28,345 bases of DNA from contig JBLHXN010000037.1 in assembly GCA_047630355.1 (NCBI GenBank), positions 1 through 28,345 on the forward strand, in the 5' to 3' direction. Shown piece after piece: positions 15,985 to 24,005 of this stretch. The position numbers and the translations under genes were made by a program. The stretch's first letter is position 1; each line of letters starts with the position of its first letter. A model generated the notes under the pieces. That model was given only the letters and a program-made list of their open reading frames with translations. It was not told where the DNA came from and searched no databases. The stretch is from JANQUM01 sp047630355. GTDB lineage: Bacteria; Bacteroidota; Bacteroidia; Cytophagales; Spirosomataceae.

Positions 15985-16707
15985 TTAAACTAAATCAAAA
16001 AGGTTTTTAACGCCTATCATTTTAGACTTAGTGAACCCTTCGCCGTATTTGACACCAATTTTATGTCCCATCGCTTCGGAACGTGCTTTTAAAAAATTCA
16101 AAAAATCAGGCGAAGTAAGGTAGCTTTCCGGCTCATCACTATTCGGATCGTAGAATTGCGATTTAAAAGCACGAATCGCTTTTTCCTTTATTTCCCAAAA
16201 GTTAGAAATATCCGTTACAAAATCAGGTTCAATATAACGGTCCTGAATATAATGATAAACCGCTTTTGGTCGCCACGCTGCTTGTTCGTTGCCCTCGTCG
16301 TCAGTAGTTTCAATCATCCGCAATCCTGAGTAAAAACAAGCCTGAACCGTTAGTTCAGCGGCCCTTCCGTGATCAGGATGTCTGTCTTCTACGGCATTTG
16401 CCAAGACAATCTCAGGTTGATATTTACGAATTGCTCTAATGAGTAGCTTTTGGTGTTCTTCGTCATTTTTAAAGAATCCGTCCCGCATTTTCAGGTTTTC
16501 CCGAGCTGATAACCCGAGTATTTCTTTAGTATCTTCAGCTTCTTGCAAACGAATTTCTGCCGTTCCCCGGGTGCCAAGTTCTCCTTGCGTAAAGTCCACG
16601 ATTCCCACTTTTTTACCCTTGGCAATATGCGAGGCAATTGTTCCTGAACAACCTAATTCAGCGTCATCCGGATGGACGGCAAAAACTAAAATATCAAGTT
16701 TTGACAT
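15985..16707 (-). CDS. bshB1: Bacillithiol biosynthesis deacetylase BshB1
   Basis: Zinc-dependent deacetylase of the LmbE/PIG-L family that removes acetate from N-acetylglucosaminyl-malate in bacillithiol synthesis (240 aa). The metal site AVHPDDAELGC (His12, Asp15) and EDRHPDHGRAAEL (His110, Asp112, His113) are present. FTQGELGTRGT and SQFYDPNS follow the BshB1 subgroup pattern. It lies 3 nt downstream of the LysM/M23 peptidase gene in the trxB operon. Bacillithiol is the expected low-molecular-weight thiol of many Bacteroidota. Confidence 0.93.
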   Translation of the reverse strand: MSKLDILVFAVHPDDAELGCSGTIASHIAKGKKVGIVDFTQGELGTRGTAEIRLQEAEDTKEILGLSARENLKMRDGFFKNDEEHQKLLIRAIRKYQPEIVLANAVEDRHPDHGRAAELTVQACFYSGLRMIETTDDEGNEQAAWRPKAVYHYIQDRYIEPDFVTDISNFWEIKEKAIRAFKSQFYDPNSDEPESYLTSPDFLNFLKARSEAMGHKIGVKYGEGFTKSKMIGVKNLFDLV

Positions 16708-16710
16708 AAC

Positions 16711-17916
16711 TTATTGAATGCGAAGCGACTGACCTATTTGTAGAGCTTGGTTTGTTCTGATACGATTAAGTTGGCAAATTTCCCGAACCGTAGTTCTGTT
16801 TCTGCTCGCAATTCTGGTAAGCGTATCGCCTCTTTTTACCCGAACCCATACTTTACGGGTCAGCTGCTGAGGTTCATCTTCTTCTACGTCGTCGGATTCC
16901 AAGTCAAAAACTACCCGAGACTTCCCGCCACGTAAATAGTTATAGAATGTGCGATCAAGAAGAAGCTCCTGCGAAAGGATTTCGGTTCCATTGGGAGCTC
17001 CCGAAAACTTGAATATATTTTCTGCGTCAAACGCGTTTCCCTCGTACCTTACTTCAAGATGAAGGTGTGAACCAGAACTTCTTCCAGTATTACCACCCAA
17101 CCCTATTTTATCTCCCGCTTTCACAAGCGTGTTGGGTTCAACCAGAATTTTGGAAAGGTGACCGTACAACGTTTCTAAGCCATTATAATGACGAACCAAT
17201 ACGGTATTTCCCCAGCCTGAATGACCGCCTGCCACCCGCACAATGCCGTCGAAGGTACTGTAAACGGGATCTCCAGTTACTAAATCAATATCCGTTCCCT
17301 GATGCCACCGGCCGCGTCTGAACCCAAAATGCGAAGTGATTGGGCTGCGATTAAGTGGGGAATTCCAGTACCTACTTTCGTTTAGATCGTATAACTTTAT
17401 CGGAATTACGTCTTCAAAGTCTTTTGGATCAATACCGTACGGGTCAACTACTCTTGTGTCCCAAATGGAATAGTAACTCGCTACCTTTACCATTTCGTTG
17501 GGATCCTCGAAGGTCGTGTATTCTTCAATCTCAACAATCTGAAGTTCTCCCTCGTCAATCGAAGAAGTATCGTCTTCCACCATTTTATTTACTTCACGAA
17601 TAGGCTCCAACCTGAACGGTAAATTATCGCCGTTTAGTGATTTTGAAGCACTAACGTTAGACTTCATCCGTTCGGTTTTGTCTGTCTTCGTTTCAAAAGA
17701 GCTTGAAAAACGCAAACGCGGTTGCTCCTCAAATTGAAACTCTACCTCAGGTTCAGCCGACGATGTTGACGTAGCTGGAGCTGGGTTGGCTTCGCTTCGC
17801 TGCTTATTGTCTTTCTGAAAAATTTTGGGGGCTTTTAATATCCTTCCTTTTTCACGTTGACCGTAACCACAAAAGGCAAATGCCAGTAAACTAATAGTAA
17901 AAAAAACTTCTCTCAT
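16711..17916 (-). CDS. LysM and M23 domain peptidoglycan metallopeptidase
   Basis: 401-aa secreted cell-wall hydrolase. After the signal peptide (MREVFFTISLLAFAFCGYGQ) comes a low-complexity acidic region to about 170. The M23 domain (about 190-300) has all ligands: His205 and Asp209 (HQGTD), YGH (251-253) and HLHLE (His284, His286). A C-terminal LysM domain (357-401, VRVKRGDTLTRIASRNRTTV) would anchor it to peptidoglycan. The domain order is reversed relative to NlpD, where LysM precedes M23. Spacing is 3 nt to trxB upstream and 3 nt to bshB1 downstream, so these form one operon. Intact zinc ligands suggest an active DD-endopeptidase rather than a LytM-type activator. Confidence 0.93.
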   Translation of the reverse strand: MREVFFTISLLAFAFCGYGQREKGRILKAPKIFQKDNKQRSEANPAPATSTSSAEPEVEFQFEEQPRLRFSSSFETKTDKTERMKSNVSASKSLNGDNLPFRLEPIREVNKMVEDDTSSIDEGELQIVEIEEYTTFEDPNEMVKVASYYSIWDTRVVDPYGIDPKDFEDVIPIKLYDLNESRYWNSPLNRSPITSHFGFRRGRWHQGTDIDLVTGDPVYSTFDGIVRVAGGHSGWGNTVLVRHYNGLETLYGHLSKILVEPNTLVKAGDKIGLGGNTGRSSGSHLHLEVRYEGNAFDAENIFKFSGAPNGTEILSQELLLDRTFYNYLRGGKSRVVFDLESDDVEEDEPQQLTRKVWVRVKRGDTLTRIASRNRTTVREICQLNRIRTNQALQIGQSLRIQ

Positions 17917-17919
17917 TAT

Positions 17920-18876
17920 TTAGGCAAGTTGTGCTACTTCAAATTCTACTTCTGCCAAATATCTTTCTGCATCGAGAGCCGCCATACAGCCAGTACCCGC
18001 TGCTGTGACCGCTTGGCGATAAATTTTATCCTGAGCATCGCCACTAGCAAATACGCCGGGAACGTTTGTTAAGGTAGAACCTAAAACCGTTTTGATATAC
18101 CCTTCTTCGTCGAGGTTCAAATAAGGTTTAAAAATGTCAGTATTAGGATTGTGACCAATCGCCACGAAAAAAGCCGAAACTTCAATCACCGATTCTTCAT
18201 TCGTGACGTTGTTCAGAATCTTAACTCCCGTCACTTCGCTTTCGCCAAGAACTTCTACCGTTTCGGTATTAAAGAGGATTTCAATATTTGGGGTGTTCCG
18301 CACGCGGTTTTCCATAATAGTCGATGCTTTGAAATGATCTTTCCGCACAAACATCGTCACTTTTTTACAAAGTTTGGATAAATAATGAGCTTCCTCACAG
18401 GCAGTATCTCCGGCTCCTACGATGGCAACTTCTTGTCCACGAAAGAAAAATCCGTCACAAACTGCACAAGCAGAAACTCCCATTCCGTTGAGACGTTGCT
18501 CAGAAGGCAAACCCAACCATTTTGCCGAAGCTCCGGTAGAAATTATAACGGACTTCGCGGTGATTTCGTGACCTTCATCAACGATTACACTTAGTGCTGA
18601 AGGATTTGAGAAGTCAACTGCTGTTGCCATTCCCCATCGGTTGTCAGTTCCGAAACGCTCCGCTTGTTTGCGTAACTGTTCCATCATTTCCGGCCCTTGT
18701 ACGCCGTCTACATAACCGGGGAAGTTTTCGACATCGTTTGTGATTGTTAACTGACCGCCGGGTTGGTTTCCCTGATACATTACCGGATTCATTCCGGCTC
18801 TTGCGGCGTAGATAGCGGCGGTATATCCCGCCGGGCCTGAACCTAATATTAATACGTTTACTTCTTCTTTTGTCAT
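17920..18876 (-). CDS. trxB: Thioredoxin-disulfide reductase
   Basis: NADPH-dependent flavoenzyme that reduces thioredoxin (318 aa). Shown by the FAD motif GSGPAGYTAAIYAARAG (13-29), the redox-active CAVC (Cys137, Cys140), the NADPH motif GAGDTACEEA and the C-terminal ASGDAQDKIYRQAVTAAGTG. The ATG at 18876 was chosen: an upstream in-frame start at 18924 would lie in the -7 promoter element and add 16 residues that are not part of the family. First gene of the operon with the M23 peptidase and bshB1. Confidence 0.97.
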   Translation of the reverse strand: MTKEEVNVLILGSGPAGYTAAIYAARAGMNPVMYQGNQPGGQLTITNDVENFPGYVDGVQGPEMMEQLRKQAERFGTDNRWGMATAVDFSNPSALSVIVDEGHEITAKSVIISTGASAKWLGLPSEQRLNGMGVSACAVCDGFFFRGQEVAIVGAGDTACEEAHYLSKLCKKVTMFVRKDHFKASTIMENRVRNTPNIEILFNTETVEVLGESEVTGVKILNNVTNEESVIEVSAFFVAIGHNPNTDIFKPYLNLDEEGYIKTVLGSTLTNVPGVFASGDAQDKIYRQAVTAAGTGCMAALDAERYLAEVEFEVAQLA

Positions 18877-18923
18877 CTCTTTATTTTCTCTAAATAATAA
18901 GTATCGAACATCTCTGCCTCCCA

Positions 18924-18954
18924 CAAAGTTCGTAAAAATTGAAGCAGAATCAAA
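18924..18954 (-). promoter_or_regulatory. Bacteroidota-type promoter of the trxB operon
   Basis: Read on the minus strand: TTTG (18954-18951), a 19-bp spacer, then GAACTTTG (18931-18924), 7/8 of TAnnTTTG. Both boxes and spacing fit the Bacteroidota primary sigma factor. The leader to the trxB ATG would be about 40 nt. Confidence 0.6.
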
Positions 18955-18980
18955 CGTGATTTTACTTACATATGCTAATT

Positions 18981-20858
18981 TTACTGAATACTGAACTCAA
19001 TCCTTCGATTAAGCTGCCTGTTCTCCTCGTTTTCGTTCGGAAGTATTGGGTGGGTTTCTCCAAAACCTTGCGGAATAATACGTTTTTTGTCTATTTGCTT
19101 TAAAACCAAATACGCCGCAACCGCTTCAGCCCGTGCCTGAGATAATGTTAAATTGTCGTATTCGTTGCCAATGTCATCGGTATGTCCATTTATCTGAGCT
19201 ATAATATCCTGATTATCGGTAAGTAATTTAGCAAGTTTATCGAGTTCGAAATAAGAGTCAGACCTAAGAACCGCCGAACCCGAATCGAAAAAGATATTCG
19301 ACAACACAATGTTCGCCTCTTTCTGCATTGCCTCAAGTTTAATATCAACCTCGTTGCCTTCGCTTCGCTCGCTTTTTGACACGTCAACATTCAAGCTCTT
19401 GAATAAATATCCTGTTTTGTTGGCGTGAATTGCGTAGCGGTTTCCGTGCGGTAAAACCAACACATATTCGCCAGATATTTCATCAGCTTTGGCATTTACG
19501 AGTACCTTTTGAGAATTTAAATCTACTAACTGAATGCTCGCTCCGATTGGCTCTCCAGTAACTTTATCGGTTACGATGCCTTTCAAATAGTTCACTTTTT
19601 TGTATTTCGACTTTATAGTTTCGGGAATTTCAAAAGAGAAAAGATCAATTCGTTTTTTATCATCCGATGCAAAGTAAGCCGTTTTGCCATCAGCGGTTAC
19701 AAACAGAGACACTTGATCACCTGCATCGTTTATTGGATAACCAAGATTTTGCGGTTCTTCGAAGTTTCCGTCAATAATATTAGCCATGAAAATATCAAAG
19801 CCACCAAATGACTTCCGACCGTTTGAGGAGAAGAAAAACGTAGATCCATTTGCGTGAATAAAAGGGGAAATATCGTCTGATGTAGTGTTTATATTTTTAC
19901 CTAAATTCACCGCAGAAGCCCACACGCCTTGCTTACTTAACTGACTCAGCCACAAATCTTTCCGACCAAATCCGCCGGGACGTTCGGACGAAAAGAACAG
20001 CAATTTACCGTCACCTGAAAGAGCCGGCTGAGATTCCCAATAAGAGCTATTTACCGAACTTCCGATATTCTGCGGGTTTGACCATTGCTCGCCTGTTTTA
20101 TAAGTAATGTACAAATCACAACTGCCGAAACTACTACGACCTTCACAGGAAGTAAATACCATTGTTCGTCCGTCAGAGGAAATACTGCACGTGCCTTCGT
20201 TACTTGTTGAGTTTATGCCGCCATTTACTAATTTAGGAATCGAGAAAACTCCGTTTATTAAGGTCGAAGCATAGATATTTTCGTCGCCGTTTTCTTCAAC
20301 CGCTGTAAAAAAAAGCGTTTCATTATCCGCCGTAAAAACGGGAAAATACTGTTTCATCCGAATATTTACTACTTCCGGCAGTTTGATTGGATTTATTTCC
20401 AACGCATTTTTTTTCGCTTCAATTCCGTTTTCACAAACTTCAATTTTGCTTCTTAATTCATGGTAAAGCATCGCTGATGACAAGGTATTTTCTAATGCAA
20501 AATCCAGGTACTCTTTCGACTTGGCATAATTTCCCTGACGCAGTTCACGAATGCCAATGTAAACGTGGGCTTCGGTGAATGCGGGATTGGTCGGGCCTAG
20601 TTGAATCGCGTTTAGATAATATTCGGTGGCTTTTTCTTCATTTCTGTTAAGTGATTCTATTTTACCTAACTTGAAGATAGTTTCGGCAGATTGAGCGTCT
20701 AAACTCAACGCCTTGAGGTAAAAAGCCTTCGCGGTGGGATACGATTTTTTCCGAAATGCTTCTTCGGCTTTGTTTATTAATTTTAGTTGCTTCTTTGATT
20801 GTGAGAAGCAAATATTCACGATAAAGGTCAGGCAAAAAAGGAGAATAATTCTACGCAT
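18981..20858 (-). CDS. PorE-like multidomain OmpA family protein (TPR, PD40, CRD, OmpA)
   Basis: 625 aa with a signal peptide (cleavage near CFSQ). Domain order: TPR repeats (about 25-145), PD40/WD40-like beta-propeller (about 170-400, repeats such as SISSDGRTMVFTS and ALSGDGKLLFFSSERPGG), carboxypeptidase-regulatory-like beta-sandwich (about 424-510) and an OmpA C-terminal peptidoglycan-binding domain (520-625, FFDSGSAVLRSDS, GHTDDIGNEYDN, NRRIEFSI). This is the architecture of PorE, which ties the type IX secretion machinery to peptidoglycan. Bacteroidota often have several paralogues, and no lipobox Cys is clear here (PorE is a lipoprotein), so PorE identity is not proven. The 146-bp repeat lies 23 nt upstream of its start. 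Confidence 0.88.
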   Translation of the reverse strand: MRRIILLFCLTFIVNICFSQSKKQLKLINKAEEAFRKKSYPTAKAFYLKALSLDAQSAETIFKLGKIESLNRNEEKATEYYLNAIQLGPTNPAFTEAHVYIGIRELRQGNYAKSKEYLDFALENTLSSAMLYHELRSKIEVCENGIEAKKNALEINPIKLPEVVNIRMKQYFPVFTADNETLFFTAVEENGDENIYASTLINGVFSIPKLVNGGINSTSNEGTCSISSDGRTMVFTSCEGRSSFGSCDLYITYKTGEQWSNPQNIGSSVNSSYWESQPALSGDGKLLFFSSERPGGFGRKDLWLSQLSKQGVWASAVNLGKNINTTSDDISPFIHANGSTFFFSSNGRKSFGGFDIFMANIIDGNFEEPQNLGYPINDAGDQVSLFVTADGKTAYFASDDKKRIDLFSFEIPETIKSKYKKVNYLKGIVTDKVTGEPIGASIQLVDLNSQKVLVNAKADEISGEYVLVLPHGNRYAIHANKTGYLFKSLNVDVSKSERSEGNEVDIKLEAMQKEANIVLSNIFFDSGSAVLRSDSYFELDKLAKLLTDNQDIIAQINGHTDDIGNEYDNLTLSQARAEAVAAYLVLKQIDKKRIIPQGFGETHPILPNENEENRQLNRRIEFSIQ

Positions 20859-20881
20859 CTAAAAAATATTGATTAACTTAT

Positions 20882-21027
20882 TAAACATTATCACGAATTA
20901 ATTCGTAGGAACATTTTAGGTTTTGTTTTAGGTATTATAAACCCTTACACGGCTCCTTGTAAACAGATTGATTTTCCTGAACTTCGTACAGATTAAAGCC
21001 ATAAAATAAAATTCGTGATAATGTCTA
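20882..21027 (-). mobile_element. 146-bp MITE-like element, copy B
   Basis: Reverse complement of the element at 12643-12788, with 2 differences in 146 bp: one in the third position of an Ile codon of the internal mini-frame, one outside it. It has the same terminal repeats and TA borders. It lies between the divergent PorE-like gene (23 nt away) and hemJ (55 nt away), so it occupies most of their shared promoter region. The end nearest the PorE-like gene corresponds to the end of copy A nearest maeB. Confidence 0.85.
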
Positions 21028-21082
21028 TTCTAAACGCTCAAAATTCCTTATTATTTTTGACTTCTAACCAATTTCGCACTAA

Positions 21083-21637
21083 ATGAGTACAGTCTATCTA
21101 TTTTTTAAATCCTTTCACGTCGTCGGCTTTGTGTCTTGGTTCGCCGGACTTTTTTACCTCGTAAGAATGTTTGTGTATTTTGCCGAAGCGGAAGAGCAAC
21201 CGATAGAGATGCGTGCACAGTGGAAAAATCAGCTTATTTTAATGCAAGAGCGGGTTTACAAGATTATCGCAACTCCGGCAATGTTCATCACCCTTTTTTT
21301 TGGAATCGGAATGTTGGTCATAAATCCCGCTTGGCTAAGCCAACCCTGGATGCAGCTGAAGCTAATTTTACTGGTCTTGATGGTGGTGTACCATTTCCTG
21401 TGCAAACGCATTGTTTCCCAGAATAAGGCCGATAAGAACTCATTCACGCCGTTCCAGTTTCGGTTGATAAACGAGTTACCTACGTTGTTTCTCGTCTCCA
21501 TTGTATTATTAGCGGTTCTGAAAGACATCGCTAATTTTATATATTTATTTACGGGTGTAATTGCTTTCGGAGTCATTCTGTTTTTATCCGCGAAAGCGTA
21601 CAAAAACCACCGTTTAAAAAAGTTAAAAAATGAATGA
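21083..21637 (+). CDS. hemJ: HemJ-type protoporphyrinogen IX oxidase
   Basis: 184-aa inner-membrane protein with four to five helices. The N-terminus (YLFFKSFHVVGFVSWFAGLFYLVRMFVY, with the conserved His12), WMQLKLILLVLMVVYHF and FRLINELPTLFLV are typical of HemJ, which oxidises protoporphyrinogen IX to protoporphyrin IX in haem synthesis in bacteria lacking HemG/HemY. Its stop codon overlaps the start of the next small gene by 8 nt. Copy B of the 146-bp repeat lies just upstream, so its promoter may be altered by the insertion. Confidence 0.92.
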   Translation: MSTVYLFFKSFHVVGFVSWFAGLFYLVRMFVYFAEAEEQPIEMRAQWKNQLILMQERVYKIIATPAMFITLFFGIGMLVINPAWLSQPWMQLKLILLVLMVVYHFLCKRIVSQNKADKNSFTPFQFRLINELPTLFLVSIVLLAVLKDIANFIYLFTGVIAFGVILFLSAKAYKNHRLKKLKNE

Positions 21638-21919
21638 GGGTTTACAATCAAAGTTAGAAAAGCTGGAAAGTCGCCATGAGGTACTGTCTGCGTTGTTATA
21701 TATATATGAAAAGATGAATGGGAAAACGCCCACGAAATTGCCCAGAAAAAAGAAGGACAACGCAACTACGACCGAATACACGCTTTGTTGCACCGAATTG
21801 AAGGAGATGAATTTAATGCCAAGTATTGGTATCGAAAAATTAACAAGGTTTACGAAAAGCGTAGTATTGCCGAAGAATGGAATCTTCTCACGGAAGAATA
21901 TTTAGAAATTTACAGTTAA
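21630..21919 (+). pseudogene. Small conserved protein of unknown function, frameshifted
   Basis: The gene starts as MNEGLQSKLEKLESRHEVLSALLYIYE and then leaves frame at an A-run (21709-21712). One more A would continue it as KDEWENAHEIAQKKEGQ, NYDRIHALLHRIEGDEFNAKYWYRK and so on to the stop at 21917-21919, giving about 96 aa. The pattern W..AHEIaQ then iHA.LHR.EGD..NA.YWyr is a recognisable family of small hypothetical proteins with no known function. As written, the first frame ends at 21905 with an unrelated tail. It overlaps hemJ by 8 nt, which supports a genuine gene. A missing base in a homopolymer could be mutation or sequencing error. Confidence 0.75.
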
Positions 21920-21931
21920 AGCTACCTCAAT

Positions 21932-22444
21932 ATGACGCTCAAGGAACTCTTTACTTGCATCAGTCAAAATCCTGATTTCATTCTTTTCTACTTCCTGATT
22001 ATTCCGCTCACTGCTCTCCTAACGGGTATTCTCGGAAAAGGCGAAGGTCATTTGAGCCCGTGGAAGTATTTGTACGCTTTCCTGATTTACTTGGTCAGTA
22101 TTCCCGGCATTTTCGCCGTGGCGATTAATATCTACTTCTTTCTTTTCCAACGGGGCGACGTGATGCAGACAGACGTTTACATGCAAATACTGCCAATCTT
22201 AGTATTATTTCTAACCATTTGGCTTATAAAACGAAACGTTGACTTGAATATAATTCCGGGATTCAAAACACTATCCGGACTCTGGTTGATGATGTTTGCC
22301 TCCATGACGCTGATGTTTTTATTGGACAAAACCCGCATTTACGTGTTTAGTTATTTACCGTTTCAATACTTATTATTTATATTTCTGGCACTTTTTGCCG
22401 TTATTTACTTAGGATGGAGGAAGTTTAGTGCGAGGAGCAGCTAA
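21932..22444 (+). CDS. Integral membrane protein of unknown function
   Basis: 170 aa with about five hydrophobic helices: FILFYFLIIPLTALLTGIL, YLYAFLIYLVSIPGIFAVAINIYFF, ILPILVLFLTIWLI, LWLMMFASMTLMFLL and YLLFIFLALFAVIYLGW. I recognise no named family and no catalytic motif. It starts 12 nt after the frameshifted small gene. The sulfatase signal peptide begins 28 nt after its stop, so it is inside a plus-strand run from hemJ. Confidence 0.72.
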   Translation: MTLKELFTCISQNPDFILFYFLIIPLTALLTGILGKGEGHLSPWKYLYAFLIYLVSIPGIFAVAINIYFFLFQRGDVMQTDVYMQILPILVLFLTIWLIKRNVDLNIIPGFKTLSGLWLMMFASMTLMFLLDKTRIYVFSYLPFQYLLFIFLALFAVIYLGWRKFSARSS

Positions 22445-22472
22445 CTTCCACCGGTTTTTAAACGAGAAGTTT

Positions 22473-23993
22473 ATGCAGCAAATCAATTTATTAATCTTAT
22501 TGCTGTTTGCACTTCCGGCCGCTGCTCAACCTCTTACTCCGCAGAAACAACCAAATATCGTCTATATTTTAGCGGACGATTTGGGCTACAATGACTTAGG
22601 CTGTTACGGTCAAAAAGTAATCGAAACTCCGAATATTGATGCGTTGGCAAAAAAAGGCAAACTCTTTACGCAGCATTACACCGCCGCTCCCGTTTGTGCA
22701 CCTTCCCGCTGCATGCTTTTGACCGGACAACACAGCGGCAACGCCTACGTACGGGGAAACGACGAATGGAAAGAAAGGGGAGATGTCTGGAATTATCAGG
22801 CAATGTTTGACAACCCAAGACTGGAAGGACAACGCCCACTTCCCGATAGCATTCTAACCATTGCTGAAGTTTTACAACAGCAGGGATACAGAACGGGAAT
22901 TTTCGGAAAATGGGGTTTGGGAGCACCCGAATCCGAAGGAACTCCCAACAAGCAAGGCTTCGATACTTTCTACGGTTATAATTGTCAACGGCAGGCTCAC
23001 ACTTACTACCCGATGCACTTATGGAGTAACGACAAACGAGTTCTGCTAAACAATAACAACGTTCCTCCGCACGCTAATTTAGCCGATGATGCAAATCCAG
23101 ACGATGCAAAAAGTTACAGCGACTTTTCATTGCAAGATTACGCCCCGACGCTGATTCACAATGAAGCGTTGGCATTTATTGAGGACAACTCAAAACAACC
23201 TTTTTTCCTATATTACGCTTCGCCGATTCCGCACGTAGCACTACAAGCACCAAAAAAATGGGTAAATTACTATCGGGAGAAAATTGGTTCTGAGAAACCT
23301 TACACCGGAACGGGCTACTTCCCAAACCAATACCCAAAAGCCACGTATGCCGCCATGATTTCGTACTTAGACGAGCAAGTAGGAGACCTTGTACAGAAAC
23401 TAAAAGACGAAGGTGTTTACGAAAAAACATTAATAATTTTCACCAGTGACAACGGACCGAGCGACGCGGGCGGTGCTCCTACCCCATTTTTTGACAGTGC
23501 TTCTCCGTTTGTAACAGAATTTGGCAGGATGAAAGCATTTGTGTACGAAGGCGGTATCCGAATCCCGATGATTGCTTCATGGGAAGGCAAAATCAACGCC
23601 GGGACAACATCTGACCATCAATCAAGCTTTTACGACTTCTTCGCAACCGTTTGTGATTTACTCAAAATAGATTCTCCGGTAACCACCGACGGAATAAGTT
23701 TTCTGCCCGAATTACTTGATAAAAAACAAAGGAAACACGAATTTTTGTACTGGGAATTCCCCGAACACAACGGTCAGCAAGCCGTTAGAAAAGGCAAGTG
23801 GAAAGCGATTAGACAGAACCTTAAATCTGGCGTAATTAAAACGGAGTTGTATGATTTATCCATTGATATTTCCGAACAAAAAGACATTGCCGCTCAATAT
23901 CCGAAAGTGGTTCAGGAATTAGAAAATATAATGGCGGCAGAGCACACCGTTTCGCCCGTTGAAAGATTTCAAATGGAAGCAATTGACAATTAA
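22473..23993 (+). CDS. Secreted sulfatase (arylsulfatase-like)
   Basis: 506 aa from the ATG that gives a signal peptide (MQQINLLILLLFALPAAAQ); an in-frame GTG at 22428 lies inside the preceding gene. Sulfatase fold: metal ligands in NIVYILADDLGYND (Asp35, Asp36), the formylglycine motif CAPSR..LLTG with Cys75 as modified residue, KWGLG, and TSDNGP. It is a Cys-type enzyme needing a formylglycine-generating enzyme or anaerobic maturase, neither of which is in the window. It hydrolyses sulfate esters, possibly on algal or host polysaccharides. No SusC/SusD pair is adjacent, so a polysaccharide utilisation locus is not shown. Confidence 0.94.
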   Translation: MQQINLLILLLFALPAAAQPLTPQKQPNIVYILADDLGYNDLGCYGQKVIETPNIDALAKKGKLFTQHYTAAPVCAPSRCMLLTGQHSGNAYVRGNDEWKERGDVWNYQAMFDNPRLEGQRPLPDSILTIAEVLQQQGYRTGIFGKWGLGAPESEGTPNKQGFDTFYGYNCQRQAHTYYPMHLWSNDKRVLLNNNNVPPHANLADDANPDDAKSYSDFSLQDYAPTLIHNEALAFIEDNSKQPFFLYYASPIPHVALQAPKKWVNYYREKIGSEKPYTGTGYFPNQYPKATYAAMISYLDEQVGDLVQKLKDEGVYEKTLIIFTSDNGPSDAGGAPTPFFDSASPFVTEFGRMKAFVYEGGIRIPMIASWEGKINAGTTSDHQSSFYDFFATVCDLLKIDSPVTTDGISFLPELLDKKQRKHEFLYWEFPEHNGQQAVRKGKWKAIRQNLKSGVIKTELYDLSIDISEQKDIAAQYPKVVQELENIMAAEHTVSPVERFQMEAIDN

Positions 23994-24005
23994 AATTTAA
24001 CAGCT

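Noticed and set aside
18877..18924. Longer N-terminus for trxB
   Set aside because: The start would lie in the -7 promoter box and the extra residues do not belong to the family.
21696..21707. TA dinucleotide run as the cause of the frameshift after hemJ
   Set aside because: Removing one TA leaves a TGA stop in the frame; one extra A in the following A-run restores the full family sequence.
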